Positions 46,238 to 54,540 of a stretch of 64,000 nucleotides of DNA are shown piece by piece. A program made the position numbers and the translations under genes. Under the pieces are notes generated by a model. The model was not told where the DNA came from and ran no database searches. It saw only the letters and a list, made by a program, of their open reading frames with translations. The first letter of the stretch is position 1, and each line of letters starts with the position of its first letter. The stretch lies in NCBI RefSeq assembly GCF_040549045.1, contig NZ_JBEWTB010000002.1, positions 4,886,501 to 4,950,500 on the forward strand, read 5' to 3'. The DNA comes from Endozoicomonas sp. NE40 (lineage in GTDB: Bacteria; Pseudomonadota; Gammaproteobacteria; Pseudomonadales; Endozoicomonadaceae).

Positions 46238-46407
46238 AAATAAAAAGGGCTTTTTATTCTTTCAGATTATGAACTTAGACTTATTTATACAAAAAAGCTA
46301 TCGGCATAAGAATGACTGACATCAGTTAATCTGGCTGTTTCGTTTGCATCGCAATAAGACAATGGCATCATAAGTTCACTGTTATGATCCAATGACCATC
46401 TTCTTTT
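46238..46407. promoter_or_regulatory. Divergent promoter region with 7-bp inverted repeat
   Basis: 170 bases between the divergent exonuclease-RecQ and methyltransferase genes. ATCATAA (46367-46373) and TTATGAT (46382-46388) form a perfect 22-base inverted repeat, 19 bases before the methyltransferase ATG, an operator-like position. A 12-base palindrome ACTGACATCAGT is at 46315-46326. Confidence 0.4.
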
Positions 46408-47007
46408 ATGACTCAGACCATCGACTTTTACGAACAGAACGCTGATTCGTTTTTTGAGTCCACCGTCGGTGTGGAAGCTCAGGATTTGCATCAGGCATTT
46501 CTGGCATATCTCCCCCAAAATGCGACCATTCTTGATGCAGGCTGTGGCTCGGGTCGTGATACCCTGGCTTTTCTCAGGCAGGGGTATCGGGTATTTGCTT
46601 TCGATGGCAGTGAGTGCATGGCAAAAAGGGCAGCAGACTTAACCGGCCTGCCGGTACAGACGTCACTGTTTCTGGATTACACTGCCGGACAGCTGTTTGA
46701 TGGTATCTGGGCGTGCGCCTCATTACTTCATGTGCCAGTGGAACAATTAGCCGTAACCTTCTCACACTTAAGCAAGTTTTTAAAAAATGAGGGCGTTTTT
46801 TATTGCTCTTTCAAGCTGGGTTCCGGTGAGGTTGTGCGAAAAGGGCGACACTTTACTAACCTCGACGAACCGGGGCTTGAAGCCATTTTAACGACAACTG
46901 ACCTGGAAATGGCCAAAAGCTGGATCACCACAGACCTGCGCCCCGGTCGGGAAAATGAACACTGGTTAAATGCCATTCTGAAAAAGGCTTCTCTTAAAAA
47001 GGCTTGA
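46408..47007 (+). CDS. Class I SAM-dependent methyltransferase (TehB/UbiE-like)
   Basis: 199 residues. Motif I ILDAGCGSGRDTLAFLRQG at about residue 41, an acidic end of strand 2 (FAFDGSECMAKRA), and GIWACASLLHVP as motif IV define a Rossmann-fold methyltransferase. There is no DPPY/NPPY DNA-methylase motif, so a small molecule or protein/RNA target is more likely. The fold and the GRD triplet resemble TehB-type enzymes. The next gene (PLD-helicase) starts 6 bases after its stop, so the two are one operon and may form a functional pair. Confidence 0.8.
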   Translation: MTQTIDFYEQNADSFFESTVGVEAQDLHQAFLAYLPQNATILDAGCGSGRDTLAFLRQGYRVFAFDGSECMAKRAADLTGLPVQTSLFLDYTAGQLFDGIWACASLLHVPVEQLAVTFSHLSKFLKNEGVFYCSFKLGSGEVVRKGRHFTNLDEPGLEAILTTTDLEMAKSWITTDLRPGRENEHWLNAILKKASLKKA

Positions 47008-47013
47008 TAACGC

Positions 47014-49449
47014 ATGGAAGCAAGACCTCTTGATCCTCAATTTCATCAGGATAACAACTCTGCACTCTTGACCACTGGCGGCCTGAATGATCCGCTGCTG
47101 CCAAAGCTGATTGATGCCATTAACCGTGCTCAAGAGATTGAGATCACGGTAGCGTTTATTCGTGTCAGTGGATTGAAACTCCTGTTTGGTGCATTAAGCG
47201 ATGCGGTTAATCGTGGAGCCACCATTAAAATATTGACCTCTGATTATCTGGATGTCACTGATCCCCAGTCATTACGGGAACTGATGCTGCTGAAAGAGCG
47301 TGATGCGGATATTCGCATTTATCAGTGCGACGGACAGCAGAGCTTCCACATGAAGTCGTATATTTTTATCCATACCCACGATGGCGATTTTATAGAGGGC
47401 TGTGCCTATGTAGGCTCCAGCAATATCAGTAAAGCGGCATTAACCACGGGGCATGAATGGAATCTTCGGCTGCAGTGTAAAGGCAGTACTGATGATCTTT
47501 ATGTGCAGCAGTTTGCCCATATTCGCCGTCAGTTTCGTGAAATATTCAGCCACAGCCTTGTTAAACCTTTAAGCCATGAGTGGATTGATAGCTACCTGAA
47601 ACGCCGTCGTAAAATGCGACTGGTGGCTGTTGAAGCTGAAGAGCTGATAGAAGCCCCTACGCCCAGTGATATTCAGACAGAAGCGTTGCAGGCATTGCAG
47701 CAATCACGACTGGACGGGTATCGGAGAGGACTGGTGGTTCTGGCAACGGGTTTGGGTAAAACCTGGCTGGCGGCTTTTGATACCCAGCAGTGCAAAGCAG
47801 AAAAGGTGTTGTTTGTCGCCCATCGTGAAGAGATTCTTATGCAGGCGCAGCAAACCTTTGTACGGATTCGCCCTGACGCCCGCACTGGTTTTTATAACGG
47901 TAAAGTGCGTAATAAAGAGGTTGATATGCTGTTTGCCTCTGTGCAAACACTTGGGCGGGCGGAACACCTGCAACAGTTCAGCAAAGACCATTTTGATTAT
48001 ATTGTGGTGGATGAGTTTCATCATGCTGATGCCAAGACCTATCGTAATCTTCTTAAGCACTTTGAGCCTGAATTTTTGCTGGGTCTGACTGCAACACCTG
48101 AGCGAACCGACCAGGCGGATATTCTCAGTCTCTGCGATAACAACCTGGTGTTTGAACGTAATCTGGTCAGTGGTATTAATGCCCGGCTGCTAGCTCCTTT
48201 CCACTATTTTGGTGTTGACGACAAATATGTGGATTACGACGAAATCCCCTGGCGCAATGGCAAGTTTGATATTAATGCTTTGGAAAATGCCTTTGCCTCC
48301 AGAAAGCGGGCAGGGCATATCCTGACACACTGGCAGGAAAAGAAGCAGTTAAGGACGCTTGGCTTCTGTATCTCCAAACGCCATGCGGATTTTATGGCAA
48401 CGGTTTTTGCCAAAGCCGGTTTCAGGGCTGCGGCGGTTTACAGTAACTCTGAACTTCGTCGGCATGAAGCGCTAAATCAGCTGGAAACAGGGGAGCTGGA
48501 TGTCCTGTTTTCTGTTGACCTGTTTAACGAAGGTACTGACCTGCCAGCCATTGATACCGTGTTAATGCTTCGACCCACAGAATCCAAAATCCTGTTCCTG
48601 CAACAGTTGGGCAGGGGGTTGCGACTCCATAAAGACAAACAGCATCTGGTGGTCATTGACTTTATAGGTAATCATAAATCCTTTCTGACCAAGCCGGTTG
48701 CCCTGCACAATAGTCACTCTGTCCGGCAGGTTACGGAGCAGATCAAACAGCAGGCGACCGCTTTGCCTGATGGCTGCTTTGCCAACTATGACCCTAAAGT
48801 GATTGATTTTCTGGAGCGTATGGCACGCAAGCAGAAAGCCAGTATGGTTGAGGAATATCAGTCCTTAAAATCACTGCTTGGCTATCGCCCTACGGCTACT
48901 GAGTTTTATCATTACCTTGCGGAAACAGGAACTGACTTCAACAAGGTTCGCTCGCAAAAGGGTAGCTGGTTTGCACTGCTCGATCATGAGCAGGAGTTGA
49001 GCAAGGCTGAGTCTGGAGTGGCCCACACCCACCATCAATTTTTGCTGGAGGGTATTGAAAAGGCATCTATGACCCGATGCTTCAAGATGGTTTTGCTGGA
49101 TGCTTTTCTGGAACTGGATGGTTTTATTCATCCACCGACCACAGAAGTGCTGGCAACCAGAAGCTGGCATCTGCTTAAACGCCGCCCTGCACTGTATAGC
49201 TCAGAGCTACCGGCCAAACAGCAGGCAATGGCTGCGGAAGATAAAGGCTGGCACAGCTACTGGAAAGGGAATCCTGTCAAAGCTTTTGCAGAAGGGGAGA
49301 ATACCTTTTTTGAAGTTAGAAAAGGACAGTTTACCTTTAAAGCAGATGTTAGACCTGAGCATCGGGATATTCTGCACCAGCAGGTGCAGGAGTTGGTAGA
49401 GCTGAGGCTGGAACAATACTGTGTGAGAAAGAAACTACGACCACGTTGA
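47014..49449 (+). CDS. PLD-type nuclease fused to SF2 helicase
   Basis: 811 residues. Residues ~20-170 are a phospholipase-D-type nuclease domain: one HxK motif is visible (HMKSYIFI) followed by the GSSN segment YVGSSNISKAAL. From about 225 an SF2 helicase begins: ALQQSRLDGYRRGLVVLATG LGKTWLAAF (Walker A), YIVVDEFHHADA (DExH), GLTATPERTD (III), FSVDLFNEGTDLPAID (V) and QQLGRGLRL (VI). The C-terminal ~250 residues are unassigned and probably bind DNA. This domain order occurs in restriction-like and DISARM/BREX-adjacent proteins. Its place in a defence island with a methyltransferase partner suggests an anti-phage role, which is inference. Its 3' end is 3 bases from the convergent gene. Confidence 0.8.
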   Translation: MEARPLDPQFHQDNNSALLTTGGLNDPLLPKLIDAINRAQEIEITVAFIRVSGLKLLFGALSDAVNRGATIKILTSDYLDVTDPQSLRELMLLKERDADIRIYQCDGQQSFHMKSYIFIHTHDGDFIEGCAYVGSSNISKAALTTGHEWNLRLQCKGSTDDLYVQQFAHIRRQFREIFSHSLVKPLSHEWIDSYLKRRRKMRLVAVEAEELIEAPTPSDIQTEALQALQQSRLDGYRRGLVVLATGLGKTWLAAFDTQQCKAEKVLFVAHREEILMQAQQTFVRIRPDARTGFYNGKVRNKEVDMLFASVQTLGRAEHLQQFSKDHFDYIVVDEFHHADAKTYRNLLKHFEPEFLLGLTATPERTDQADILSLCDNNLVFERNLVSGINARLLAPFHYFGVDDKYVDYDEIPWRNGKFDINALENAFASRKRAGHILTHWQEKKQLRTLGFCISKRHADFMATVFAKAGFRAAAVYSNSELRRHEALNQLETGELDVLFSVDLFNEGTDLPAIDTVLMLRPTESKILFLQQLGRGLRLHKDKQHLVVIDFIGNHKSFLTKPVALHNSHSVRQVTEQIKQQATALPDGCFANYDPKVIDFLERMARKQKASMVEEYQSLKSLLGYRPTATEFYHYLAETGTDFNKVRSQKGSWFALLDHEQELSKAESGVAHTHHQFLLEGIEKASMTRCFKMVLLDAFLELDGFIHPPTTEVLATRSWHLLKRRPALYSSELPAKQQAMAAEDKGWHSYWKGNPVKAFAEGENTFFEVRKGQFTFKADVRPEHRDILHQQVQELVELRLEQYCVRKKLRPR

Positions 49450-49452
49450 CAT

Positions 49453-50013
49453 TTAATCCTGTCGATACCGGACGTTTGCGGGAGGCTTTTGACTTTTTTG
49501 TGCTCTGGTCTCCTGCTCAGAACCCTGACCCTCTTTGACCACAATGGGAGAGAAAATCCCACTCCGGTCAATTTTATCAAAGCCCATTTCAGCGGCTTCA
49601 CTGTACAGCGCACCAATAGCCTGATCCACCTCGATATACAACTGCTTCAGCTTTTTTTCAGCCCGTAGCAGAGGGTATGAGCCCAGCGTCTGATAGAGAA
49701 AATCAGACGCAATGCATACGCGATCCCAGAACTCATAATAATGACCAGCGTTTGGCCGGATAATAGGGGCTGTCTCTACCAGGGTAGTCTCATTGTTAAC
49801 CATTTTTTCCATCAGCACGGGCATTAAAAATGCCCGGTGATGGAAATGGATGTCCGCTCGCAGTTCATCAGGACAATCACCAAGACAGCTAACTGGATTT
49901 TCAGTCCAAGCTTCGACATTGCCTTCATCGTCATAATAAACTTCATGGACTGCAAACATGGATTCCGTGGTTTCTGGGTCGCAGGTTTCAATCACGCGGT
50001 AATTCCAGGTCAT
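49453..50013 (-). CDS. Unknown protein, third gene of the RNA-repair operon
   Basis: 186 residues, starting at ATG 50013 with AGGAG 8 bases upstream. The N-terminal MTWNYRVIETCDPETTESMF with HEVYYDDEGNVEAW forms a small strand-rich unit found at the start of several short uncharacterised proteins. The rest is helical, and the last ~25 residues are basic and disordered (QETRAQKSQKPPAN). No catalytic motif is visible. It starts 17 bases after the rtcB stop and should be cotranscribed with rlaP-rtcB behind the sigma-54 promoter, so a role in RNA repair or its regulation is a fair guess. Confidence 0.7.
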   Translation of the reverse strand: MTWNYRVIETCDPETTESMFAVHEVYYDDEGNVEAWTENPVSCLGDCPDELRADIHFHHRAFLMPVLMEKMVNNETTLVETAPIIRPNAGHYYEFWDRVCIASDFLYQTLGSYPLLRAEKKLKQLYIEVDQAIGALYSEAAEMGFDKIDRSGIFSPIVVKEGQGSEQETRAQKSQKPPANVRYRQD

Positions 50014-50030
50014 TGTGACTTCTCCTCTAC

Positions 50031-51224
50031 TTAACCTTTCACATTCACAATCTGCCGCAGTGTGCGTACGACCTCGACGAGATCGTCCTGCAGGCTCATA
50101 ACCTTATCGATGTTTTTGTAAGCGCCGGGAATTTCATCCAGTACGCCCTTGTCCTTCCGGCACTCAATGCCCAGTGTCTGGTCTTCAAGATCACGGACAG
50201 AGAAGGCTTTTTTGGCAGCGGTACGGGACATGCTCCGTCCTGCGCCATGGGCGCAACTGCAAAACGCTTCAGGGTTGCCTTTACCACGGATAATATAAGA
50301 TTTGGCACCCATAGAGCCTGGAATAATACCCAGCTCTTTGCTTCTGGCCCGGATAGCCCCTTTACGGGTAACCCAGACTTGTTGCCCGTCATGGACCTCT
50401 TGCTCAACAAAGTTATGGTGGCAGTTAATGGCTTCATTGATGACCGTGAACGGCTTCAGGTGCTGGTGCAGCACTTTCAGAATACTGTTCATCATATGCT
50501 CCCGGTTCAGCAGGGCGTAGTTTTGCGCCCAGGCCACGGCCTCAACAAAGTCATCAAAAAAGTCAGAACCTTCTTTCAGGTAGCCAAGATCTCTGTCGGG
50601 CAGATGAATCTGCTGCCGTTCCATATCCTTGCGAGCCAGTTGAATAAAGTACTGACCAATCTGGTTACCGATGCCCCGGCTGCCTGAGTGCAGCATCACC
50701 CAGAGGTTGTCGTGTTCATCCAGACACAGTTCAATAAAATGGTTGCCAGAGCCAAGGCTGCCCATCTGGCGCACGAACTTATCCGGGTTACCCCTTTGAA
50801 TAATATTTGGGTGCTTTTCCAGAATACGTTGCAAGCCACTGGCGACCGGTGAATCGCCAGCTATCTGTGCATCTTTATGCTGTCCGCCAGCCCCAAGAGG
50901 AATGACCTGTTCAATGGCATGACGAATTTGCAGAAGATTATCCGGTAAATCAGTGGCTTTCAGAGATAGCTGAACCGCATTCATTCCACAACCAATATCT
51001 ACCCCGACAGTCGCAGGAATAATGGCCTCGGTGGTCGCAATAACAGACCCTACGGTTGCACCTTTGCCCAGATGGATGTCGGGCATCCCTGCCACATGTT
51101 TGTGAATAAAGGGCAGGCTGGCGACTTTGCGCATTTGCTCAAGTGCCTGCGGGCTGACTTCATCCGTCCAGATTTTTACGGGCTTCTGGGTCTCCGTACC
51201 CTCTAATAAAGTGATCACTGGCAT
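50031..51224 (-). CDS. rtcB: RNA-splicing ligase RtcB
   Basis: 397 residues (E. coli RtcB 408). The conserved blocks are GMPDIHLGKGATVGSVIAT, VGVDIGCGMNAVQL (Cys metal ligand), GSLGSGNHFIEL, HSGSRGIGNQIG, NCHHNFVEQEV (His ligands) and CAHGAGRSMSRTAAKKAF with the histidine that forms the RtcB-GMP intermediate. RtcB joins RNA 2',3'-cyclic phosphate or 3'-phosphate ends to 5'-OH ends with GTP and Mn2+. The start overlaps the rlaP stop by 10 bases. No rtcA cyclase or archease gene is present nearby. Confidence 0.96.
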   Translation of the reverse strand: MPVITLLEGTETQKPVKIWTDEVSPQALEQMRKVASLPFIHKHVAGMPDIHLGKGATVGSVIATTEAIIPATVGVDIGCGMNAVQLSLKATDLPDNLLQIRHAIEQVIPLGAGGQHKDAQIAGDSPVASGLQRILEKHPNIIQRGNPDKFVRQMGSLGSGNHFIELCLDEHDNLWVMLHSGSRGIGNQIGQYFIQLARKDMERQQIHLPDRDLGYLKEGSDFFDDFVEAVAWAQNYALLNREHMMNSILKVLHQHLKPFTVINEAINCHHNFVEQEVHDGQQVWVTRKGAIRARSKELGIIPGSMGAKSYIIRGKGNPEAFCSCAHGAGRSMSRTAAKKAFSVRDLEDQTLGIECRKDKGVLDEIPGAYKNIDKVMSLQDDLVEVVRTLRQIVNVKG

Positions 51225-52018
51225 AATGTTGTACCTCTCTCATTATTTTCAGCGGTATGGTTCAAAATAGTGCGGAACAGATGATTGATGGAATCAAATG
51301 ATGCCGCTGTCGTTGGCTGGCCGCCCCTGAAGGCTTCCAGCGTAAATAGTTGTGATTCAATAAACTCATGCAGCGCCGGAATTGCCTGAATGGTTTTTGT
51401 TTCTCCGTTACTACGTTTGAGAATAAGGAGTTCCTCAATGGCTTTATTCACCGGGTGGTTAGCCCCAAGAACCGATCTTAAACGATCAAATTCGACAGGG
51501 GCTGGCTCCTGATAATGTTTCAGCCACTGTATGGCCAGTAACGGGCGCAGCACGTAGAAGTATTTCTTTAAAGGCACTTCTTCCTGCTGCAAGTACTCCC
51601 GGTAGTTGGATTTAGCCATGCTTCGGTAGTGATATATCCCTTTGTCTGTTTGATAGAGGTCAGCGACCAGTTGCCGGGCGTGATGACTGAACAGCCCGTT
51701 ATCCCAATACACAACGGGAGATTGCAACCACTCCACCAAGGCAGGGTTTGAACGCCATAACAGCTTGAGGGCTTTTCTCAGTTCCCAGCCGTTGATATCC
51801 AGCTCATCGACAATGGGGTATTCAATCACATCCCGTTTCTGCTCAAGATCAACAGAGAGATACCACGATGGTGCGTGTGAATAGATAAAGCGTACATCGT
51901 AGTCACTGTCCACAGAGGCAAATCCCCAGGCACGACTGCCGGATTCAACGGCATAGTGAATAATGACGTTATGCTCTCGTTCTATGTCCTCAATACGTTG
52001 CAGGATTTCATCTCTCAT
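51215..52018 (-). CDS. rlaP: RlaP-type nucleotidyltransferase (RNA-repair-associated)
   Basis: 267 residues from ATG 52018, which has AGGGA 7 bases upstream; an ATG at 52051 would add 11 residues and also fits the predicted transcript start. The active site is AVESGSRAWGFASVDSDYDV (G-S...D-x-D) near the N-terminus, followed by RFIYSHAPSWYL. This is the RlaP/YcgL branch of the polymerase-beta fold, often found next to rtcB and rtcR. The proposed role is nucleotide addition or end modification during RNA repair. It is the first gene of the rlaP-rtcB-unknown operon. Confidence 0.85.
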   Translation of the reverse strand: MRDEILQRIEDIEREHNVIIHYAVESGSRAWGFASVDSDYDVRFIYSHAPSWYLSVDLEQKRDVIEYPIVDELDINGWELRKALKLLWRSNPALVEWLQSPVVYWDNGLFSHHARQLVADLYQTDKGIYHYRSMAKSNYREYLQQEEVPLKKYFYVLRPLLAIQWLKHYQEPAPVEFDRLRSVLGANHPVNKAIEELLILKRSNGETKTIQAIPALHEFIESQLFTLEAFRGGQPTTAASFDSINHLFRTILNHTAENNERGTTLCQ

Positions 52019-52080
52019 ACTGCTTTCCCTGAAAGTTGGTGTCTCGGTCATTGGTTCTTTCTGGTGTACTGAAGAGTTAG

Positions 52081-52096
52081 ATCAAATACTGTGCCA
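52081..52096 (-). promoter_or_regulatory. Sigma-54-type (-24/-12) promoter of the RNA-repair operon
   Basis: On the minus strand TGGCACAGTATTTGAT matches the TGGCACG-N4-TTGCW consensus with correct spacing; the -12 GC is GA. Transcription should start near 52071, about 50 bases before the preferred rlaP ATG. The divergent gene encodes RtcR, a sigma-54 activator of exactly this type of operon. Confidence 0.75.
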
Positions 52097-52261
52097 ATAA
52101 ATTCATGGCCAACTAAAAAATCTTCTAACCTATTGATCTACAGGGGGGGTACTGCTGATTTGTGGTGATTTGACCGTATCTGGCTATTGTTTTGAATAAT
52201 GAATAACTACAATAATTGATATGAATATATCTTATTCGATAGGTTCTTTTTGAGAGATCCT

Positions 52262-53860
52262 ATGACTAGAAAAAAGAACGTTGTTGTCAGCATTCTGGGC
52301 ATTGTCAAAGACAATAAGGGCAGGGGCAGCAAACGCTGGTCTACCTGGAGACCTAATGTCAGCTTGGTCAGTCAGGATAATTTTCAGGTTGACCGGCTGG
52401 AACTCCTATATAGCCCTGATTATCTCAGGCTTGCCCGTAAAGTGATGGAGGATATCCAGTCGGTATCACCTGAAACAGAGGTTGTTCTGATAGAAGCGGC
52501 ATGGAAGGATCACTGGGATTTTGTTGAAATTTACAGCTGGTTGTATGATTTTGCTGAGCATTACCCTCTGAATACAGATGAAGAGAATTACTATTTCAAT
52601 ATCACCACAGGCACGCATGTAAACCAGATTTGCATGTTTCTGATCAGTGAAGCCAGGCTTTTTCCCGCTCGGATTATCCAGGTATCGCCAGTTCCTGAGA
52701 ATGAAGATAAGGCAAAAGGTAAAATCCACATCATTGATCTGGATCTCTCCCGATACGATATTCTGGCTAAGCGCCTGTTCGAGGAACACCTGACAGGCAG
52801 TGACTTTCTGAAAGCCGGCATTCAGACTCACAGTCAATCCTTTAATCAGGTCATTGCAGAAATTGAGCGTGTGGCCATCCGCTCCCGCGACCCGGTGTTG
52901 CTGGAAGGTGCTACCGGAGTGGGCAAAAGCCAGCTGGCAAGGCGTATCTACGAGCTGAAATCATTGAATGACAAAATTACAGGCAGTTTTGTTGCCGTCA
53001 ATTGCGCCACCCTGAAAGGTGAAGGAGCCATGTCCGCTCTGTTCGGCCATCAGAAAGGCGCATTCACGGGAGCGGTTACTAAGCGGGAGGGGTATCTGAG
53101 ACAGGCGCATCAGGGCATTTTGTTTTTGGATGAAATTGGTGAGTTGGGGCTGGATGAGCAGGCCATGCTGTTGCACGCTCTGGAAGAAAAACGCTATTAC
53201 CCTGTAGGCAGTGACAGGACGGTATACAGTGACTTCCAACTATTGGCAGGCACTAATCGGAATCTTCGTGAAGCCGTTAAACTGGGAAGCTTCAGGGAAG
53301 ACTTGCTGGCTCGTATCGACCTCTGGCACTGGCAACTTCCCAAATTAAAAGATCGTCTGGAAGACCTTGAAGCGAATATTGATTATGAACTCCGGCAGCA
53401 TACGCGTCTGTACAACAAGCAGGTACGGTTCAACAAAGCGGCAAGGGCTGACTACCTGGACTTTGCCAAAAGCGATCAAGCCCAATGGTCGTCTAATTTT
53501 CGAGATCTGAACGCCAGTATTACCCGAATGGTGACATTGAGTGAAAGCGGGCGGATTGATGAAGAGAATGTCATGGCAGAAGTCACCAGACTCAAAACCC
53601 GATGGGATACTTCAGGAGAAGACAAGGGTTTGTTGTTGGCAGATTATTTACCACAGGAACAGATCAATGGGATGGATTACTTTGATCAGCTACAGCTGCG
53701 TAATGTGATCGAAGTTTGTCGGCAGAGTCGCTCTATGGCAGAGGCGGGAAGAACCCTGTTTAACGTCAGCCGTCAGAGCAAGGCAAGCCAGAACGACTCG
53801 CATCGGCTGCGACATTATTTGCAGAAGTTTGGCTTGAATTTTCAGGATATTCGGGCTTAA
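52262..53860 (+). CDS. rtcR: RtcR, sigma-54-dependent activator of RNA-repair genes
   Basis: 532 residues from ATG 52262 (GAGA 6 bases upstream; the longer frame needs a TTG). The N-terminal ~185 residues are the RtcR sensor (CARF-like fold: VVSILGIVKDNKGRG, YYFNITTGTHVNQICMFLI), which binds RNA ends bearing 2',3'-cyclic phosphate. The AAA+ domain has EGATGVGKSQLARRI (Walker A), HQKGAFTGAVTKREG (the GAFTGA loop contacting sigma-54) and GILFLDEIGEL (Walker B). The C-terminus carries a helix-turn-helix-like segment. It is divergent from rlaP-rtcB with about 240 bases between. Confidence 0.93.
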   Translation: MTRKKNVVVSILGIVKDNKGRGSKRWSTWRPNVSLVSQDNFQVDRLELLYSPDYLRLARKVMEDIQSVSPETEVVLIEAAWKDHWDFVEIYSWLYDFAEHYPLNTDEENYYFNITTGTHVNQICMFLISEARLFPARIIQVSPVPENEDKAKGKIHIIDLDLSRYDILAKRLFEEHLTGSDFLKAGIQTHSQSFNQVIAEIERVAIRSRDPVLLEGATGVGKSQLARRIYELKSLNDKITGSFVAVNCATLKGEGAMSALFGHQKGAFTGAVTKREGYLRQAHQGILFLDEIGELGLDEQAMLLHALEEKRYYPVGSDRTVYSDFQLLAGTNRNLREAVKLGSFREDLLARIDLWHWQLPKLKDRLEDLEANIDYELRQHTRLYNKQVRFNKAARADYLDFAKSDQAQWSSNFRDLNASITRMVTLSESGRIDEENVMAEVTRLKTRWDTSGEDKGLLLADYLPQEQINGMDYFDQLQLRNVIEVCRQSRSMAEAGRTLFNVSRQSKASQNDSHRLRHYLQKFGLNFQDIRA

Positions 53861-54540
53861 AAAGACTGATATGAGTAAAACCTGCTATTCTTTTCGTCTC
53901 CAGCGTTTCTGTAACAACAGGAGAAGTTTTCCTTCGACGCTATGTGTTGCAGAAACTAACTTGTGCCGTGAGGCACCCACCACTCTTCGAGAGTCCTTCC
54001 ACACAGCAGTACCTCTGCTGTAATGATGCCAGTGCATAGCGACACTGGCTCAGGTTGATCAGGCAGTACTTTTGCCGGATCGACTGTTACCAGACACTTA
54101 TCAGATATTTGCGATAACGCATTCTGCTTTCTTCATCTCTCAGCTCACCGAGCAGCAGGACAGGCATCGCAAATGTTCAGGGTAATTGCATTTCCCCAAA
54201 AGCCGTTTCAAGAGACCCTCTCTTGGTGTATTGGCAGCCGTACCATACAGCCAGACCAGTGTCTTCTACTGGCACTTATTGACGATTTAGTGGGCTTTTT
54301 TATAAGCAGGCGAATTCGCTGAACCCGACCAATCTTCAGTATTGGTTATAACAGCCATCGCCTCAGCTGCTGGCATCAGCAAAGCTCTGCTCCTTGGAGT
54401 AATGAGCGTTACTGCCCGCAGCCCTTGCGTTACAGGATGTCCCGTCTGGCCACTGCGTGATGTGGCTTCGCATTGAACTTTGTTCAGGGTTTTTGGGGCT
54501 TATTTTCCGATGTGCCAGATATGGATGGAGGGAATAGGCT
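53861..54540. other. Hairpin-dense non-coding region between rtcR and the recombinase gene
   Basis: No plausible gene in 680 bases. Consecutive stems: 53963-53967/53972-53976 with GTGA loop; 53982-53986/53990-53994; 54003-54009/54015-54021 (7 bp); 54028-54034/54043-54049 (7 bp); 54054-54065/54073-54084 (10 pairs, one G-T, one mismatch); 54209-54215/54219-54225 (7 bp); 54256-54260/54268-54272; palindrome 54310-54319; 54328-54333/54341-54346 (6 bp); 54398-54402/54409-54413; 54449-54453/54462-54466. Short stems with 3-8 base loops, one after another, suggest a folded RNA or a recombination/attachment region. It does not match any RNA family I can recognise. Confidence 0.6.

Noticed and set aside
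53861..54540. tRNA or Y-RNA gene in the gap after rtcR
   Set aside because: Stems are present, but I could not fit a cloverleaf with T- and D-arm consensus or a Y-RNA stem; kept only as an unassigned structured region.
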